Origin: Liolophura sinensis
Taxonomy: Eukaryota; Mollusca; Polyplacophora; Chitonida; Chitonidae
Assembly (NCBI RefSeq): GCF_032854445.1
Contig: NC_088295.1
Coordinates: 46,611,385-46,675,384 of the forward strand
Direction: 5' to 3'
Length of the DNA: 64,000 bases
A program made the position numbers and the translations under genes. The notes under the pieces were generated by a model that saw nothing but the letters and a program-made list of their open reading frames with translations, was not told where the DNA came from and made no database searches. The number at the start of each line of letters is the position of its first letter. Positions within the stretch are counted from its first letter, which is position 1. Shown one piece after another: positions 12,413-25,015 of the stretch.

Positions 12413-15400
12413 CGTGCGACCGATTGATAATTTCAGGTAAGCAGGATGTTACTTCTAACCGTTTACGCACGCACGCGTTAACACGAGTGATTCATGTCTG
12501 CACTGATTCTGTCACAAACCTGACTGTGAGTCGCTAGTTTGGCCGTCGAAGACCTTGAGAATGACAGAACGATGATCCCAGCCTACAGCGTAGATCACCT
12601 GACCCAGGTTCCGCCTGCCCGTCACCTCGACAAAAGCAGTGTTCTCTAAGATGGTCCAGTCCTTTCCCGTCCCCTGCCACTCAGCCAGCCTGCCTCCGTG
12701 CTGCTCTCTGTACCGGCATTCCAAGACATAAGTACTGAGAAAGACTATGTTCCAGTTTCAAAACGCAGATAAATTTTCATGTCTTTATCTTAGAATAACA
12801 CTTGGCAAGTCTTTCGAATTGTAGCCCAAATGGTCTAAAACTATAAGCATATACATGTAAATCTCATTTCACTTTTCAGTAATTCTAGACAGTGGCGTCT
12901 AATAAATTGCAGCTAACATCACTGTATTTTTTTCACATTTACCTTCTTTTATGTGCGTATGTTTACTTTGGGTATTACGTCGTACAATTTTTCAGCCATG
13001 TGACGCTGAGGAGTCATTAGGTGTGTGTACATATGCTGTGTTTTCTTGAGTCCAAGCCGCTAAAGTGTTACCGAGGTATCATGCCGAATACACTAGACGT
13101 GACACTTCACCCAGTCACATTATACTGACACCGGACCAGCCAGTCCTGTTCACTGGCTCCAACCTCTAAGTGCTGAGCGCCAAGTGTTTGGCATGACCCA
13201 ACATGGGCTTGTTTTAATCTGATTGCATATTACATATCGCAACAACACAACATCTTGAGTAATTACAGACCAGTGACGTGTAATAAATTGCAAATAATTT
13301 ACACAATTTTAAGCATTTACAGAAATAGTTAGGATAAAATTAACCTGAGAAAGATTGACAAGAGGCCTGACTCCACCGGTGACCATTTGTCAGCTACCAC
13401 GTAAACAGTCGCCGCTGTTTCGTTTTCACTCTTTGTACGTGTTGTTTTTTTATATTATAGGAAACGGTCCATACCCAATAAGGTCATTTTCATCGAAGGT
13501 GTTGCTTGCCACCACTAGCCTGCCGTTCATCGTGTGCGCCGCTTTGAAATGAGGCTGCTGATTGAACGGTATCTTTAGTTCGTCCACAAGGTTGTATAAC
13601 TGACTGCAGTTCAGGCGAATGACGTCACATTCCCATAATGGACCGTCCATGTCTAACATGTACACCTGGCAAGTAAATGATCGATTAATTGGCCGATAGG
13701 TTGACTTTAAACAAAATAAAAATGAATAAACTTTAAGTTTGCCGATTTGGAAGTTTTGCAGTCATGTCATGGCGATTTTTATTCTGCAAGGTGTTCATCA
13801 GTACGAATTGACTCATCATTTTTATTAGAAGAGAAAACATATAAATGATGCAAAATTCATATGAAAGCCTGTGAAATATTACCTGTGAATGTGGCCTTTA
13901 ACATTTTAATTTCGATTTGTCTTTTAGGAGTAATTTTATTTATTTACTTGTATTTGATTGGTGTTTTACTCCATACTGAAGAATATTTCATTTATACGAC
14001 GGTGGCCGGCATTATGGTGGAAGAAAACCAGGCAGAGTCGGAGGAGTGGGGGGGGGACCCACGACTATCCGCCCACGCACGGCAGGAGAGGAAGCCACCA
14101 TGAGCTGTACTTGACTTCACAGCTGGACGGCAATTGTGTCAGGCTTCTGGGTTATTGCGCCGCGCTTGCACGCTTGGTAGGTATTTGAGACTATCCCCCT
14201 TGGTATGATGAAAGTATAACACAGTTATGAAGAACTGTGCTCTATATGAGATGGGATGCATGCGATGCAAGTCCCAAATTTCTGCCATGTAAAATTATAT
14301 TCAAATATAACAACCTTATATATGTCCTTTTCAACATCTTTATGATTTCTCCTCTTTTTAGTGTACATGTATACGACAGTATATTAAAATTCACGAACAC
14401 TTTGATAAATTTAACACTATTATAGAGTCTCAAAACCACAATGACTTCTGTTTTACTTCCAGCGAAATTAGGTTTTCAGTGTGATCAAGTGGGTACGAGA
14501 GGACAATTTTGATCAACGAGCAAAGGGGAACAACTCTAACAGTGCAAATAGTGGACCCGCCGCATGGTGCCAAACCACTGCAGTACACTACAACTCATAA
14601 ACAGCTGTGCCCCATTCGTGGTAATAATCAGAACACACTTCTCACACATCACAGATAAAAAATATTTTAAACTTTTGTCTGTAATTGCACTGAAAAACAT
14701 GCAAATATATATACAAAAATAAAAGAATAAAGAAAGTTCATGTAAAAAAAAAAATTACCAAGTGTCCAAGATTGGTGGTAAATTGCAACCAAAGGAATTA
14801 GAATACTGGTGTGTACGTGTAGGTGCGTTTCTGTTCTGGTTAGGGCCTTCGTTATACAAAACGGCAATAGCTTAGCACATTAAAATAGGTATGGAAGAGA
14901 ACAGCTAGAATGTCAGGCCCTGAGATATACCGTAGCTGTCTTAAACTTGAGACAGATCTTTGAGTTAAGTTTGCTTCGTGATCCCGGGGTTAGGACTTCG
15001 ATATTATACCTGAATTTCTGGAGCCTCCATGTGCTCAGCCGTGGCGGTAATCCGCACGTGCAGTAGTTGAGAGAACGTCCGGATGGTTTCCTTGCTGTCG
15101 ATGATCCATGGTCCGATGATAATCTGGCTGGTTTCCTTGTGGATCAACCGGTTGGCAAATGTGGACTGGTGAGAGGCTAACTTGGTCAACTGTAACAAAT
15201 TCAGCATCACATCACCAAGCACAGATTTAAACCACTGAATAATTGATTTATATACTTTAACTATATTATAACTATAAAATTATAACTATAACAATGATAA
15301 TAATAATATATAATATATATCCATGTAAATCCTTATATAGTAGCAAATTATACGCCCAATCATAGCTTAATCAGAATTAGGTAAATAACAAACGCAGTGA

Positions 15401-15454
15401 TAATGCGAAGCCTATTACTGTATGCTCAGTGCAGCTTTAGTCGAAGAACACTCA

Positions 15455-15542
<88 letters not shown>

Positions 15543-18500
15543 CATCCGATTGCAACTGAAATTCGAATACATATCGGTTTGTACGTATGGGAAAAAGTGG
15601 GGTCACTTTCACAAAACTTCATAAGTCATATAACATTAAAACCATGCAAAGGGACCAGGTCTCGGGGTTGCTTAGTCCACCAGCAGAATCCTACTTTCAA
15701 AATGAAGAATATAATAAAAGACTTGAGTAAAACCAGAGCAGCGGCGACATTGTCATAATTAGCAATTTACCTCAGTTAGCGTATTATTCTAACTCTTCGT
15801 GTAAATGCTTAAATATAGTAGCAAATAACACGCCCCCTAACATTAAACGTATACGTCTAACCGTATATATCTGACACACATCCCGAGTTAACATTTGACT
15901 CATCGCTCATAAAGGTCAAAAGCATGATATTTTATTGCCAGTGTGTCTAGATTTTCTGATATCTTGGCAGTAATATCGACATTTTAGTATTAAATGATTG
16001 AATTTCAGATAACTGGAATCTATTTGATGTATTTTTTTCCTTGATGTGGATTTAATGCCGCACCCATTAATATTTCACTTATACACTGTAGAGCCCGAAG
16101 CTTATCACCGCCCTTAACCACGTACCTAGCAAACCGCCTGACTTAAAACCGCAACCGAAACTGCGAAGTCCGAATTCCAGCATACGACCTTAGTCATCAA
16201 AGTGCCCAACTGCTCCTGTTACAGCAAGTTGACTGAGTCAGAAGTGTCTAGACAAAATAATGTCTACAACATTTGTCCCTTAGCTCAAGTCACAAAAGCT
16301 GAAAAATATCCTTCTATATTTTGTATCAAAACAAAAGCCGCACGAGCTATCACAATTATTATCAATATTTCATCTCTTAGCAAAGTCACAAGGGCTCTCA
16401 GATATCCATATTTTGTCTTAGCAATGCGAGACTACATCGTGACATTGTTGTCAACATATAGAATGTCACTGTTTTGGGTCAAGCCAAAAGTTCCATATTT
16501 TTTTTTTAACCATATCACGGTATTGTGACATATACATGTATTTTGTAATACCTCACCTCCCACATTATGTATGTTACATGCACATTTTGTCCTCTTAACT
16601 TCATGAGACGACATCGCGCTAAATATGTTACAAAATGTCGTAATGTGCCGTAAATAGGAATGTTAACGATATGACAGCGATAGAGTGCCGGCCTTCGATA
16701 CTTTTTCATAACATAGCCTTACATGACCAGAGCTCGTACTTTCATTTTGGAAACCACTGTCTCTTTGTACATAGAATTAAAAGGAAGATATTATGAAATA
16801 TAAATTCAATGTATGGAGATGTGGAGAGTGGGTAGAAGACATTGGATATCATGTAAAAAGATGCTATTTTAACGTCTGGTCAATCTACCCTGCGTGGCAC
16901 TTCGGTGACTTAACGTGTTTTTTATACTATAAAATGCAATGGTTCGTGTTTTCGTACTCAATTTCTTTAATAGAAAAAGGCCGTCAGAATCCAAAAATAA
17001 GTATCATAACTCTCAAAAACGCGTAACAAAAAAACTGCCTTAGCAGGACCTGGATTCGAATGTGCTATATTGTTGGCTAATAAGCCATCTGTGTTCTGCA
17101 CAATGATTCCCCTTAATCGGCTACTATCGTCTTTCTTACTACCCTTTTTTATTGACTCCGAGACTATTCGTATCTTTATAGTATTTAACCGCCCATGGTT
17201 CAGGTTAGTGACTTACTGTACACCTCAGTACCTAACCTACATGCATGGACTATATGCATATATCATCATTAACACCAAAGATCTGTTGACACGAAATCTT
17301 AAGGTGTCGCTTGTTGACCCGATTTTAAAAACAAAGACTTCCCCTGCCGTCCGATCTATGTGTATAGTTCGGACCAGACCACAACATAACGGAAATATCA
17401 GATGGTATATAATGGTTTTAGTTATGAGGTCTGTGTCCCCCCCGCAGAGCACACCATTCTTAGGTGTATTTATATAGTAGGTTGTGGTAAGCTAGTCTCA
17501 CCAGGTGTGAATATAGCTGATCTAGTCGCACAGATCTACATCTGTTCTCAACGTTTTGTCATGCTTTCCTCATCTATTTATAGAGCTCGTCTCAGCGCTC
17601 TGCGGCTCTGTGGGGATGACATTCTAACCACATTCAACTCCTTTTTCATTTTCGCCTTTTTCATATATACATATACTTTTTTTTATACAACTGGGTATTT
17701 CTCTGCGGTTATAAGAGTCACGTGATCGTACCACACTTAAATAAGTAAAAAAATATTGCGATTCCATAGATTTCTCAGATGATAACCTATTGCTCATTTA
17801 GGCATCTTAGAAGAGCAATGTCTCCTCTAGGCTGGAGATTTAAATTTTTTCATATTAAATTTAATAATTAATATTTATTATTTTATTTATTTGTTGTTTT
17901 GTTTTCTTCACATGTATATATTTCATTTCTTTATGTTTATAGAACTGGTGCTATCGTCACTATGGTATAAACTGATTTGCGTTTTTTCTCTAATTTGTCT
18001 TTGTTTCATTCAAGTTCAAATCGGTTAGCGTGCTAGCGCAGCGTAATGACCCAGGAGACCTCTCACCAATGCGGTCGCTGTGAGTTCAAGTCCAGCTCAT
18101 GCTGGCTTCCTCTCCGGCCGTACGTGGGAAGGTCTGACAGCAACTTACGGAATGTCGTGGGTTTCCTCCGGGCTCTGTCCGGTTTCCTCTTCATATGTGA
18201 AATATTCTTGAATGCTGCGTAAAACACCAATCAAATGAATGAAATAAATAAATCTTTGTTTCACTATCATGTGCTATCGGAGTTTATTTTCATAGAGTTT
18301 GCCTTCATGGTGTCTGGAACACGGGCAGTGTTTTCTTGCTATGATTGAAACCAAAGAAACTTCCTATCGCCTGTGGAAAACTCCGCGTTGTCAATTGCGT
18401 TGTGTGGATAAATGTATGTTTATATAGTTATTTATTTCTAATGCGCATTGTACATATTAACGACTGTGGTCGGATTAACGTCCATGTTTGTCTGGCTTGT

Positions 18501-18726
18501 GAGTCCTATTTCAACTTCTGTTTGTCAGAGAACCAGCGTTTAGCATTCAGTAGAGTCCAAACTGGTAACCGGCGATTGATGAACTGAAATAAACCGAGTA
18601 CTAATAGAAAATATATACCTATATCCAGCCATTGCAAAGTTTGGCCACCTTTTGCTTGAAACAGTTTTATACTCTGATTGTTCTGGACAATGCTGAAATG
18701 CTTCATAATGGCTGACAAGTCTTCAC

Positions 18727-18778
<52 letters not shown>

Positions 18779-21700
18779 TATATATATATAAACAGAAAAA
18801 AATAGCTAACATGCATTGATGTGATTAAAATCTTTGCAAGCTGTTTTTCTGACCTAGTTACAAAAAATCGGTCAGGTAGCACATATACTTGCTTTTTGGA
18901 TGTTTGCAGCCATTTGACCTTTCCGATAAACTGGAGATAAATTTGGAATTAACGGAAACGGAAATGTGTCAAAACAGAGCACAAATAAGAAAAAGTTTAT
19001 ATAAATTGACTAATTAACACTGTAGTTATAGAGCTATTAACAAAATATAGGATACCATGCATTGTATACTTTCAATGTTACTGGGAACCTCGCATGTCGA
19101 TTTGCATTATGCCTTTTAGTGGTAGTCATTCCCTTCACCAATAAGGTGTACTAGCTTGGCGCGGTGGTTTCCTCCGATATTTACCCTGTTTCCTCCGAGC
19201 TATACCCGGTTTCTTTCGGGGTCTACCTGGTTTCCTCTGACTTACAACAAGTTTCCTCTGAACTTTTCCCAGCTTTTTCCAGCTTCCTCTGAGCTCTGCC
19301 CGATTTTTTCAGAGTATATCCGGATTTCTCAGAGCTGTACCTGGTTTCCTCTGGGTTATACCCAATTTCCTCTGAACTCTACCAGAGTTCTTCCGAGCCA
19401 CATGTGTACCCGGTTTTCTTCAAGCTTCACCCTGTTTCCTCGCCAATGAACGTGATCATTCTTGAGTACACAACTCAGACAAATCATAGCACTCAGCCTT
19501 GAGATTGTCTGCACATTTGTACGCTGTATGCCTGGGGTCACTGACAGATAAAAAGATACACCTGGCTCCACACGACCAAGATATGCGGTTCACTGATACA
19601 GGCCCTATACTTAATCGTATTTCATGTATATAAATATACTTGATGTATACACACGCTAACGACAATTAGCAGATTCATAAATTTATCCTGTTTTAACAAG
19701 GGAAAACACCACTGCCTAGAAAAAATATATTTTAATGCTTTAAAACGACAAGGCTTTAAAATGTAACTTCTTGTGCAAATATGCACAAGCTGCTGTAGCA
19801 GTACTAAATATGTGCTTGGAGTATAAAACGAGATTCTACCACACTGAGAAATGCTAGGAATTTAGGAAATGCTACTATTTACGCATTTACATGGACAGTT
19901 AGAATAAAAGCCTAACTGACGTAATTTGACAAGAGGCCGTATTTCACCGGTTATTTCCCAGCCATCACACGTCAGTTTGGTGCAATGACCGAGGAGCCTC
20001 TCGCCAATGCGGTCGCTGTGAGTTCACGTCCAGCTCATGCTGGTTTCCTCTCCGGTCGTAAGGGGAAGGTCTGGCAACAACCTGCGGTTGGTTATGGGTT
20101 TTCTTCCACCATAATGCTGGCCACTATCGTGTTCGAAACATTCTTGAGTACGGTGTAAGACACCAATGAAATAAATAAATAAATACAGCGCTGAGAGAAT
20201 ATAGTCAAAGACGTACAGCATAGAGAGTAAGACCAGAGCAGAGACGATAGTGTGGCAAACCGTCACACTAGAATTACTCAAAATGCTGTGTTGTTATCAC
20301 ATTTATATGTAACATACAATCACCAGGACCAGGCCTCGGGGATGCTTAGTCGACCAGCAGAATCCTGCTACGATCTTCTGGCGATCTACTTCATAAAGGA
20401 AACAAGCTTCCTGCCTAAAAAGTATGTTCCAAGCTGAGTGAGAAAACATCGTTTCCTACTGTTACACTAGCTGATGTGCTTGTGAACTAACTCTTTGCTT
20501 TATATGAGCATAGCTATGCAGATACAGCGATGTAATATAGAAAAGAACATGAGAGTACACCACTTGGACTCACATGTTTTAGATAGGTAATGGTACCCAG
20601 CGTGTAAATCCGAGTGACCTGAGGTTATATGTGGGCGTTTATGTATCTTGTTGAATAAAATCTCCACCTTGGATATTTTAATATCTGTGATCATTTTTTT
20701 TATATTTATTTGATTGGTGTTTTACGCCGTACTCAAGAATATTTCACTTATGCGACGGCGACCAGCATTATGGAGGAAGGAAACCAGGCAGAGCCCGGGG
20801 GAAACCCACGACCATCCACAGGTTGCTGGCAGACCTTCCCACGTACAGCCGGAGGGGGAAGTCAGCATGAGCTGGACTTGAACTCACAGCGATCGCATTG
20901 GTAAGAGGCTCCTAGGTCATTACGTACGCTGCGCTAGCGCGCTAACCAACTGAGCCACGGAGGATAACAGCTGCTATAACAACAACTTATGATATAAGAT
21001 TTGTAATTCCGAGTAACCTGAGGCTAACTGAGAAACATATTTTGATTAACGGCAGCTTATAAACTGGCATCATACAAGATTTGTCTAAATCCGGGTAACC
21101 CCGAGATTATATGAGGGCCATATATGCATCGCCACGCTGTATATGGGTAGCTGTGATCAAAGATACCCGAGGTTCATATTTTCGTTGACGATGACTATCA
21201 TGGTTTGGATAGATTTTTTACGCCTAGACCATTATTTCCCTCTTCCCGGTGTCACTGTAAAACTGCTCCGACCTACTTCCTTACTATATGTACTGTTACT
21301 GTACTGCTGGCTCTTTAGTGGTTTGTGTGCAGGTTGATCTGGAAATTAGTCTTGAGATTATTGCCCTAGAACGTCCTTTATAATTGACGCTAATCTCTGT
21401 TGTGGAGCCTAGGTTAACATACTCCTGTAAAAACATTAGACAGGGACAACTGCTAACATTTTATGTCTGTTCACGTACATCTCCCAAACTATATCTCTAT
21501 AGCAATACTACAATGTCTAGCAGGTGGCAAAGTCATGTTAGTGTGTTCTGTTTTAAACCTTTTAGGTAGTATACTCTCGAAAAGCAAATGTGTACTGTTT
21601 CGTACATGAGTGTAAAAGTAGCTCACATGCAAGGTAAACAAATATGCGGTACACAATTTGGCATACCCAGATTTATATGCAATGTACACATTAACGTGCC

Positions 21701-23068
21701 TGTGTAAATTAGTTACAATTAATGTGTGTACCTTTAGTTCACACATTATAGCTTTAGAGAAAGCTATACCTGACGTAGGTTGACATTGATTTGACCATGA
21801 CCTCTAAATGCTGAATGTCAAGAGAAGACACCACGAAGTCAAGTTATTTCAAGTTATTTCTGAGATTACGCAGGGCTTTAAACCCAGTAACTGTTACCCT
21901 CAGTTAAGATAAAACAGGCCTTGATTTTATAGCTCTGATAGAAACATACTACATGCATGCGTACAATTTACTATTCATTTATATTCTATAACAAAATGAT
22001 ATACGGATTAAAGGTTGAAGAGGCCTGGGAAGTGACCACACATTTGTACCGTGCAAAATATTTTACCACAGAGTTGTCTTAAATATAGATATTTCACTGA
22101 ACTTCTCAGTGCTGTAAGAAGAAATTTTAGAAAGCCATTTCAAGTTTTACATCTTTGTATTTCAGCTGTAGATTCGAACTTGAGTTCTCTTCAGGAAGGT
22201 ACAAGATCAAAATTGCAGGTGTAATTCATGCACAACGACTTGAAAATGAGGGTATTCCCTTCTTTTGCTTTTCTCGTCAGTACATTTCTCCAGATCAAAC
22301 CACACAGTATTTTACATACACTGATTTATTTCGTAATTTCACTGCATTTTTCACTTGTGTGATGACAATCGTTTATTTATGGATTTGGGAAATCAGAGTA
22401 CAGGGTAATTCAACGACGTTGGCATGTTGCTGACGAACTTTCTCATCATATTACATATCACCCAAGGACAGCGAGTGAAGGAGAAAATCCTTCCCAGCCG
22501 GGACCGAACCCGCACCCCAAGTGTCCTAGCGCCTGAATATCATGCAAGCACTTTATGACCACTCGGCCACGACCCGTTCGTACATGTAATCTGAGACCAG
22601 CTTTTTGTATTAAAAAGGTGATTGCTAAACTATGGAGTTTGGTTTAAAAGCCCTGTTTCATCTTACCTGCATGTTTTTGTCAATGGAATAGAGACCGGTT
22701 CCATTCCCACCATCGGGCACGGACAGGTAAGTGACCATGTAAAGCTTCTCCAGCCATGGCATCAGGGCACCAATACCGCATTCGGATCTTTTGTGGGCGC
22801 TGTCGGCGAATACTGCCAGCTGAGGGAAGATCCCCTGGGATTGGCTGATGTGCTGTATGTTCACGGTTGGTCCGTAATTCGCGACGCGCCCGCGACTACA
22901 ACAGGCAGACGAATTGTCTTTTTCCACCGGTTTAGAATCGGCACTGACGCGCGTGCGCCCGGCCACGGTTTTGTATTCAGGCTTGCCTGTGTTGTGTCTA
23001 CCATCGATGATGAGTGACAATTGTAATATTAACGCTAGGGCTAAACTTCCTTCCTTGTGATAACCCAT
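9411..23068 (-). CDS. Secreted protein of an unnamed family, copy 1 (seven exons)
   Basis: Exons in gene order: 22667-23068, 15010-15189, 13475-13665, 12520-12707, 11584-11855, 10739-10994, 9411-9562. All introns are GT..AG, with phases 0,0,2,1,0,1, giving 546 residues. The N-terminus ([20 protein letters not shown]) looks like a signal peptide, followed by a variable, probably disordered stretch to about residue 95. A conserved core then starts at [11 protein letters not shown]. It is rich in aromatic, strand-like segments: [75 protein letters not shown] and, at the C-terminus, [14 protein letters not shown]. The spacing of strand pairs suggests a beta-propeller-like fold, which is inference. 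I do not recognise the family, and no catalytic motif is evident. A paralogue lies at 41173-48100 with the same intron phases. The ATG at 23068 is chosen because the signal peptide follows directly. The large first intron (7.5 kb) is full of repeats. Confidence 0.88.
12365..12412. repeat. TA microsatellite
   Basis: TA dinucleotides, interrupted once by TG, in intron 4 of the 9411-23068 gene. Confidence 0.95.
12958..13200 (-). repeat. Degenerate SINE type B
   Basis: Reverse-oriented and eroded: TCAGCCATGTGACGCTGAGG (compare the cleaner copy at 3764), CCAGTCCTG and GTGCTGAGCGCCAAGTG retain the order of the type B body. It lies in intron 3 of the secreted gene. Confidence 0.5.
13316..13470 (+). 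repeat. Dispersed repeat C, partial
   Basis: GATTGACAAGAGGCCTGACT, CCACCGGTGACCATTTGTCA and CAGTCGCCGCTG match copies near 19880, 45655 and 48424. It lies immediately 3' (gene sense) of the exon 3 donor. Confidence 0.65.
13936..14178 (-). repeat. SINE type A, near full length
   Basis: Reverse orientation, from TTTATTTACTTGTATTTGAT through CATTATGGTGGAAGAAAACC to the tRNA-like GCGCCGCGCTTGCACGCTTG. A run of nine G near 14048 is an internal expansion. It sits in intron 2 of the secreted gene. Confidence 0.8.
15459..15539. repeat. TA microsatellite, about 40 units
   Basis: An uninterrupted TA run in intron 1 of the 9411-23068 gene. The open frames of alternating Tyr and Ile across it are not genes. 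Confidence 0.98.
15599..15775 (-). repeat. Dispersed repeat C, partial
   Basis: GGACCAGGTCTCGGGGTTGC and CCAGCAGAATCCTACTT recur at 20325-20375. AAAACCAGAGCAGCGGCGAC matches, in reverse, the GTCGTCGCTGCTCTGGTTTT block at 48533. It lies in intron 1 of the secreted gene. Confidence 0.6.
15776..18022. other. Intron 1 interior, no gene seen
   Basis: A degenerate SINE-like patch may lie at 16030-16200 (AATATTTCACTTATACACTG). Otherwise I see no repeat or exon. Several short open frames here lack splice signals and family resemblance. Confidence 0.4.
18023..18250 (+). repeat. SINE type A, full length
   Basis: It runs from the tRNA-like head GTTAGCGTGCTAGCGCAGCG through GCGGTCGCTGTGAGTTCAAG and TCCTCTCCGGCCGTACGTGG to AAACACCAATCAAATGAATG. 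This is one of the cleaner copies and a good reference for the family. Confidence 0.9.
18735..18790. repeat. TA microsatellite
   Basis: A TA run with one AATA interruption near 18770, in intron 1 of the secreted gene. Confidence 0.95.
19160..19445. repeat. Degenerate tandem repeat built on a SINE-like TTTCCTC motif
   Basis: About ten units of roughly 27 bp, each with the form GGTTTCCTCTGAGCTCTACC. The core resembles the GGTTTCCTCCGGGCTCTGCC segment of type A SINEs, so the array may have grown from a SINE. The 97-residue frame it opens (repeating FPL/FT) is a by-product. Confidence 0.75.
19840..20420. repeat. Dispersed repeat C, split by a nested SINE
   Basis: The left part (ATTTACATGGACAGTTAGAA, TTTGACAAGAGGCCGTATTT) matches 48436-48500. 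The right part (AGTAAGACCAGAGCAGAGAC, GGACCAGGCCTCGGGGATGC) matches 15599-15775. A type A SINE at 19968-20192 separates them. Confidence 0.6.
19968..20192 (+). repeat. SINE type A inside repeat C
   Basis: Contains GCAATGACCGAGGAGCCTCT, GCGGTCGCTGTGAGTTCACG, CCACCATAATGCTGGCCACT and the ATAAATAAATAAAT 3' tail. Its position shows it is younger than the repeat C copy. Confidence 0.8.
20702..20965 (-). repeat. SINE type A, full length
   Basis: Reverse orientation. It starts at TTTATTTGATTGGTGTTTTA and ends with the intact tRNA-like head GCTGCGCTAGCGCGCTAACC followed by AACTGAGCCACGGAGG. This is the best-preserved head in the window. Confidence 0.92.
20966..22479. other. Intron 1 interior, nothing recognised
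   Basis: No exon or shared repeat is seen between the type A SINE and the tRNA-like relic at 22480. Confidence 0.4.
22480..22585 (-). repeat. tRNA(Ser/Leu)-like relic
   Basis: On the minus strand GGGTCGTGGCCGAGTGGTCA resembles the A box of type II tRNAs, and GTGCGGGTTCGGTCCCGGCT resembles the T-arm and B box, with a long variable region between them. There is no clean acceptor stem, so it is a pseudo-tRNA or SINE head. Confidence 0.5.
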
Positions 23069-23790
23069 GTTGTTGTCTTCAGTCCTAGCTCCTGTCCGTC
23101 TGTATACGGTATACAAAACTGGAGGGGGTTGTTACGGAATCGCCAGACTCACTTAGGAGTTCCCAACCACTGTGCACGTTCAGCACACCATTTGTTTGAA
23201 CAAACGGATCTATTTGCGACGGCCACAACTAAATTTGGACTTCATTGTCCATAAACCGTGTGGCTGTTCAACATCAACGGCGCCTTATAACAAAATTTCC
23301 GATCTGAAGAAACGTTTCACCGTTTTTGAAGTTTAACTATAGGCACTACGGGAGACTGAATCAGGTTTTCCTCACGAATATTTTCACCCTGTTCCAGCTA
23401 ATGATGCAAACGAATTCAAATCACCTTCCGTTAACGAGTACCAATATCGGCATCCTCTTCTTTGTTAATGTTTGGTGTTAATCATATGCGATACCTTTAT
23501 ATTTTCATCTTGTGCAAGCTCATGGTGCCAAACGAATTCAAATCACCTTCCGTGAACAGAATATGCAACAAGCTTATATGGCGCCTCAATATTCAGCAGA
23601 AGCCATGCAGTGTTTGAGAAAAAGTTTTATATAAGGGGGTGTACACGAAGTTTATATGTACATTCATGAAGTTCGAAAACTAATTTCTATAAAATGAACT
23701 CCAGCTGTAATAACTTTCATCTGCAATTCTCCCTATATATTTTATTGCAGTGTCGGCTTAATCCCAGCTCAGAGCAGGGCATATATAATA
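23069..23790. other. 5' flank of the minus-strand secreted gene
   Basis: This is the presumed promoter side. A near repeat is visible: AACGAATTCAAATCACCTTC occurs at about 23409 and again at about 23530. A TATATAA element occurs near 23628, but its use as a promoter is not established. Confidence 0.35.
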
Positions 23791-24021
23791 GTCAAAAAAT
23801 CTTTTAATATTAATAGAAAGTCTGTTTTATGAATGACGCTAGAATGTGTTCTGCTATTGCAACAGATTGTTCTGTTAAATATAACACAAATATGCTATGA
23901 ACTCAACATAAATATTCTATTAGATTAACGGGATATTATGTTGAATATGACAGAATACATTCTAGCATCACTCAGACAACAGATTTTCTGTTAAAATTAT
24001 CAGATGAATTTTTTTAGTGTA
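23791..24021. mobile_element. Palindromic MITE, copy 1
   Basis: The arms are inverted copies of each other: AGAAAGTCTGTTTTATGAAT on the left and AGACAACAGATTTTCTGTTA on the right. Both carry the GACGCTAGAATGTGTTCTG or ACATTCTAGCATCACTC block, and the centre is AT-rich. There is no internal coding. Related copies are at 24776, 41986 and 55951. Confidence 0.8.
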
Positions 24022-24775
24022 TGCAATCTTATATCAGCAGAAAATATCAACTGGGTGTAAGCAACATCAGAAAAACCTTGAAAACTGAATCTAAAATGTA
24101 TTTATTATTTGTGAAATAGGGAGAAGGACCGAGAAAAGTGCAATTAAAAGTTCAAATTGTAAGTTGAGCTTTATTGGCGATATTTATTACACACATGTAT
24201 AAGATGCTATAATCATACATTTATATACATTATCTTCATGTAATTTTATATAATTATGATTAACATTAAGCAGTCAAACAATTAAGCCAGCAAAAAAGGC
24301 TTTGTTTTCACCTATTTTAACCAAAGTTGGATGCGTTGCATTTAGCACATATCGAAAAAGAAAATGCTCTACCTGAATTGGAAAAGAATATTGTTCTACA
24401 GCCAAAGATCAGGGTCTGTTAAACAATGCGCACCTTCTCCTGTACTCACATGTTACTCACGTACTCACGGTCTGACGGGCACATGGACAAGTCACAGTAA
24501 AATGGCACGATGCGAGAGGAGAGCGCTAACCCTCCATGCTAAGCAAGCGAGTGGGGTCAATGTCGCGCCTTACAGCATGCTGACACAAAGGCTTGCATGC
24601 TGTTAGGGTTTTCGAAGGTATACACGCTATCATCACGGAATATGTCCGTCGTTACATACTGGAGAAACGCATGATATATTTACGGTTAATTTCGGGGGTT
24701 TTTTGGAGGGGGGGGGGGGGGGGAATACAGTTCATTTGATGTGTTACGCCGTTTGTCAACGTTATTTCCTGCAAT
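24022..24775. other. Intergenic, poly-G run
   Basis: No gene is seen. A run of about sixteen G near 24708-24723 could form unusual structures or be a sequencing weak point. Confidence 0.5.
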
Positions 24776-25015
24776 ACACTCAATCAATCAATAAATCACT
24801 GTCAAGTTTAACAAACAGTTTGTTGTCTGAGTGATGGTATTGCAACAAACTGAACAGATTATTCTGTTAAATATAACACACATGTTCTATAAGACTAACA
24901 GGATATTATGTTGAATATGACACCGTATTATGTCAGGATAACAGTATATAGATTCTAACATCACTCATACAACAGACTTTCTGTTAAAATTAACAGATTA
25001 ATGTTTTGAGTGTAG
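24776..25015. mobile_element. Palindromic MITE, copy 2
   Basis: Starts ACACTCAATC and ends in TTTTGAGTGT, inverted termini. The arms contain GTTTGTTGTCTGAGTGATGG and TCACTCATACAACAGACTTT. The central ATAACACACATGTTCTATAA is shared with copy 1. Confidence 0.82.

Noticed and set aside
15415-15758. Open frames of alternating Tyr and Ile
   Set aside because: They are translations of the TA microsatellite; both strands and frames are open for that reason only.
19156-19449. 97-residue frame with FPL/FT periodicity
   Set aside because: Explained by the degenerate 27-bp tandem repeat.
22480-22585. Functional tRNA gene
   Set aside because: A and B boxes are visible but the stems do not pair well and there is no clean 3' end; treated as a relic.
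23069-23116. Upstream extension of the first secreted protein
   Set aside because: It also begins at a TTG; the ATG at 23068 precedes the hydrophobic leader.
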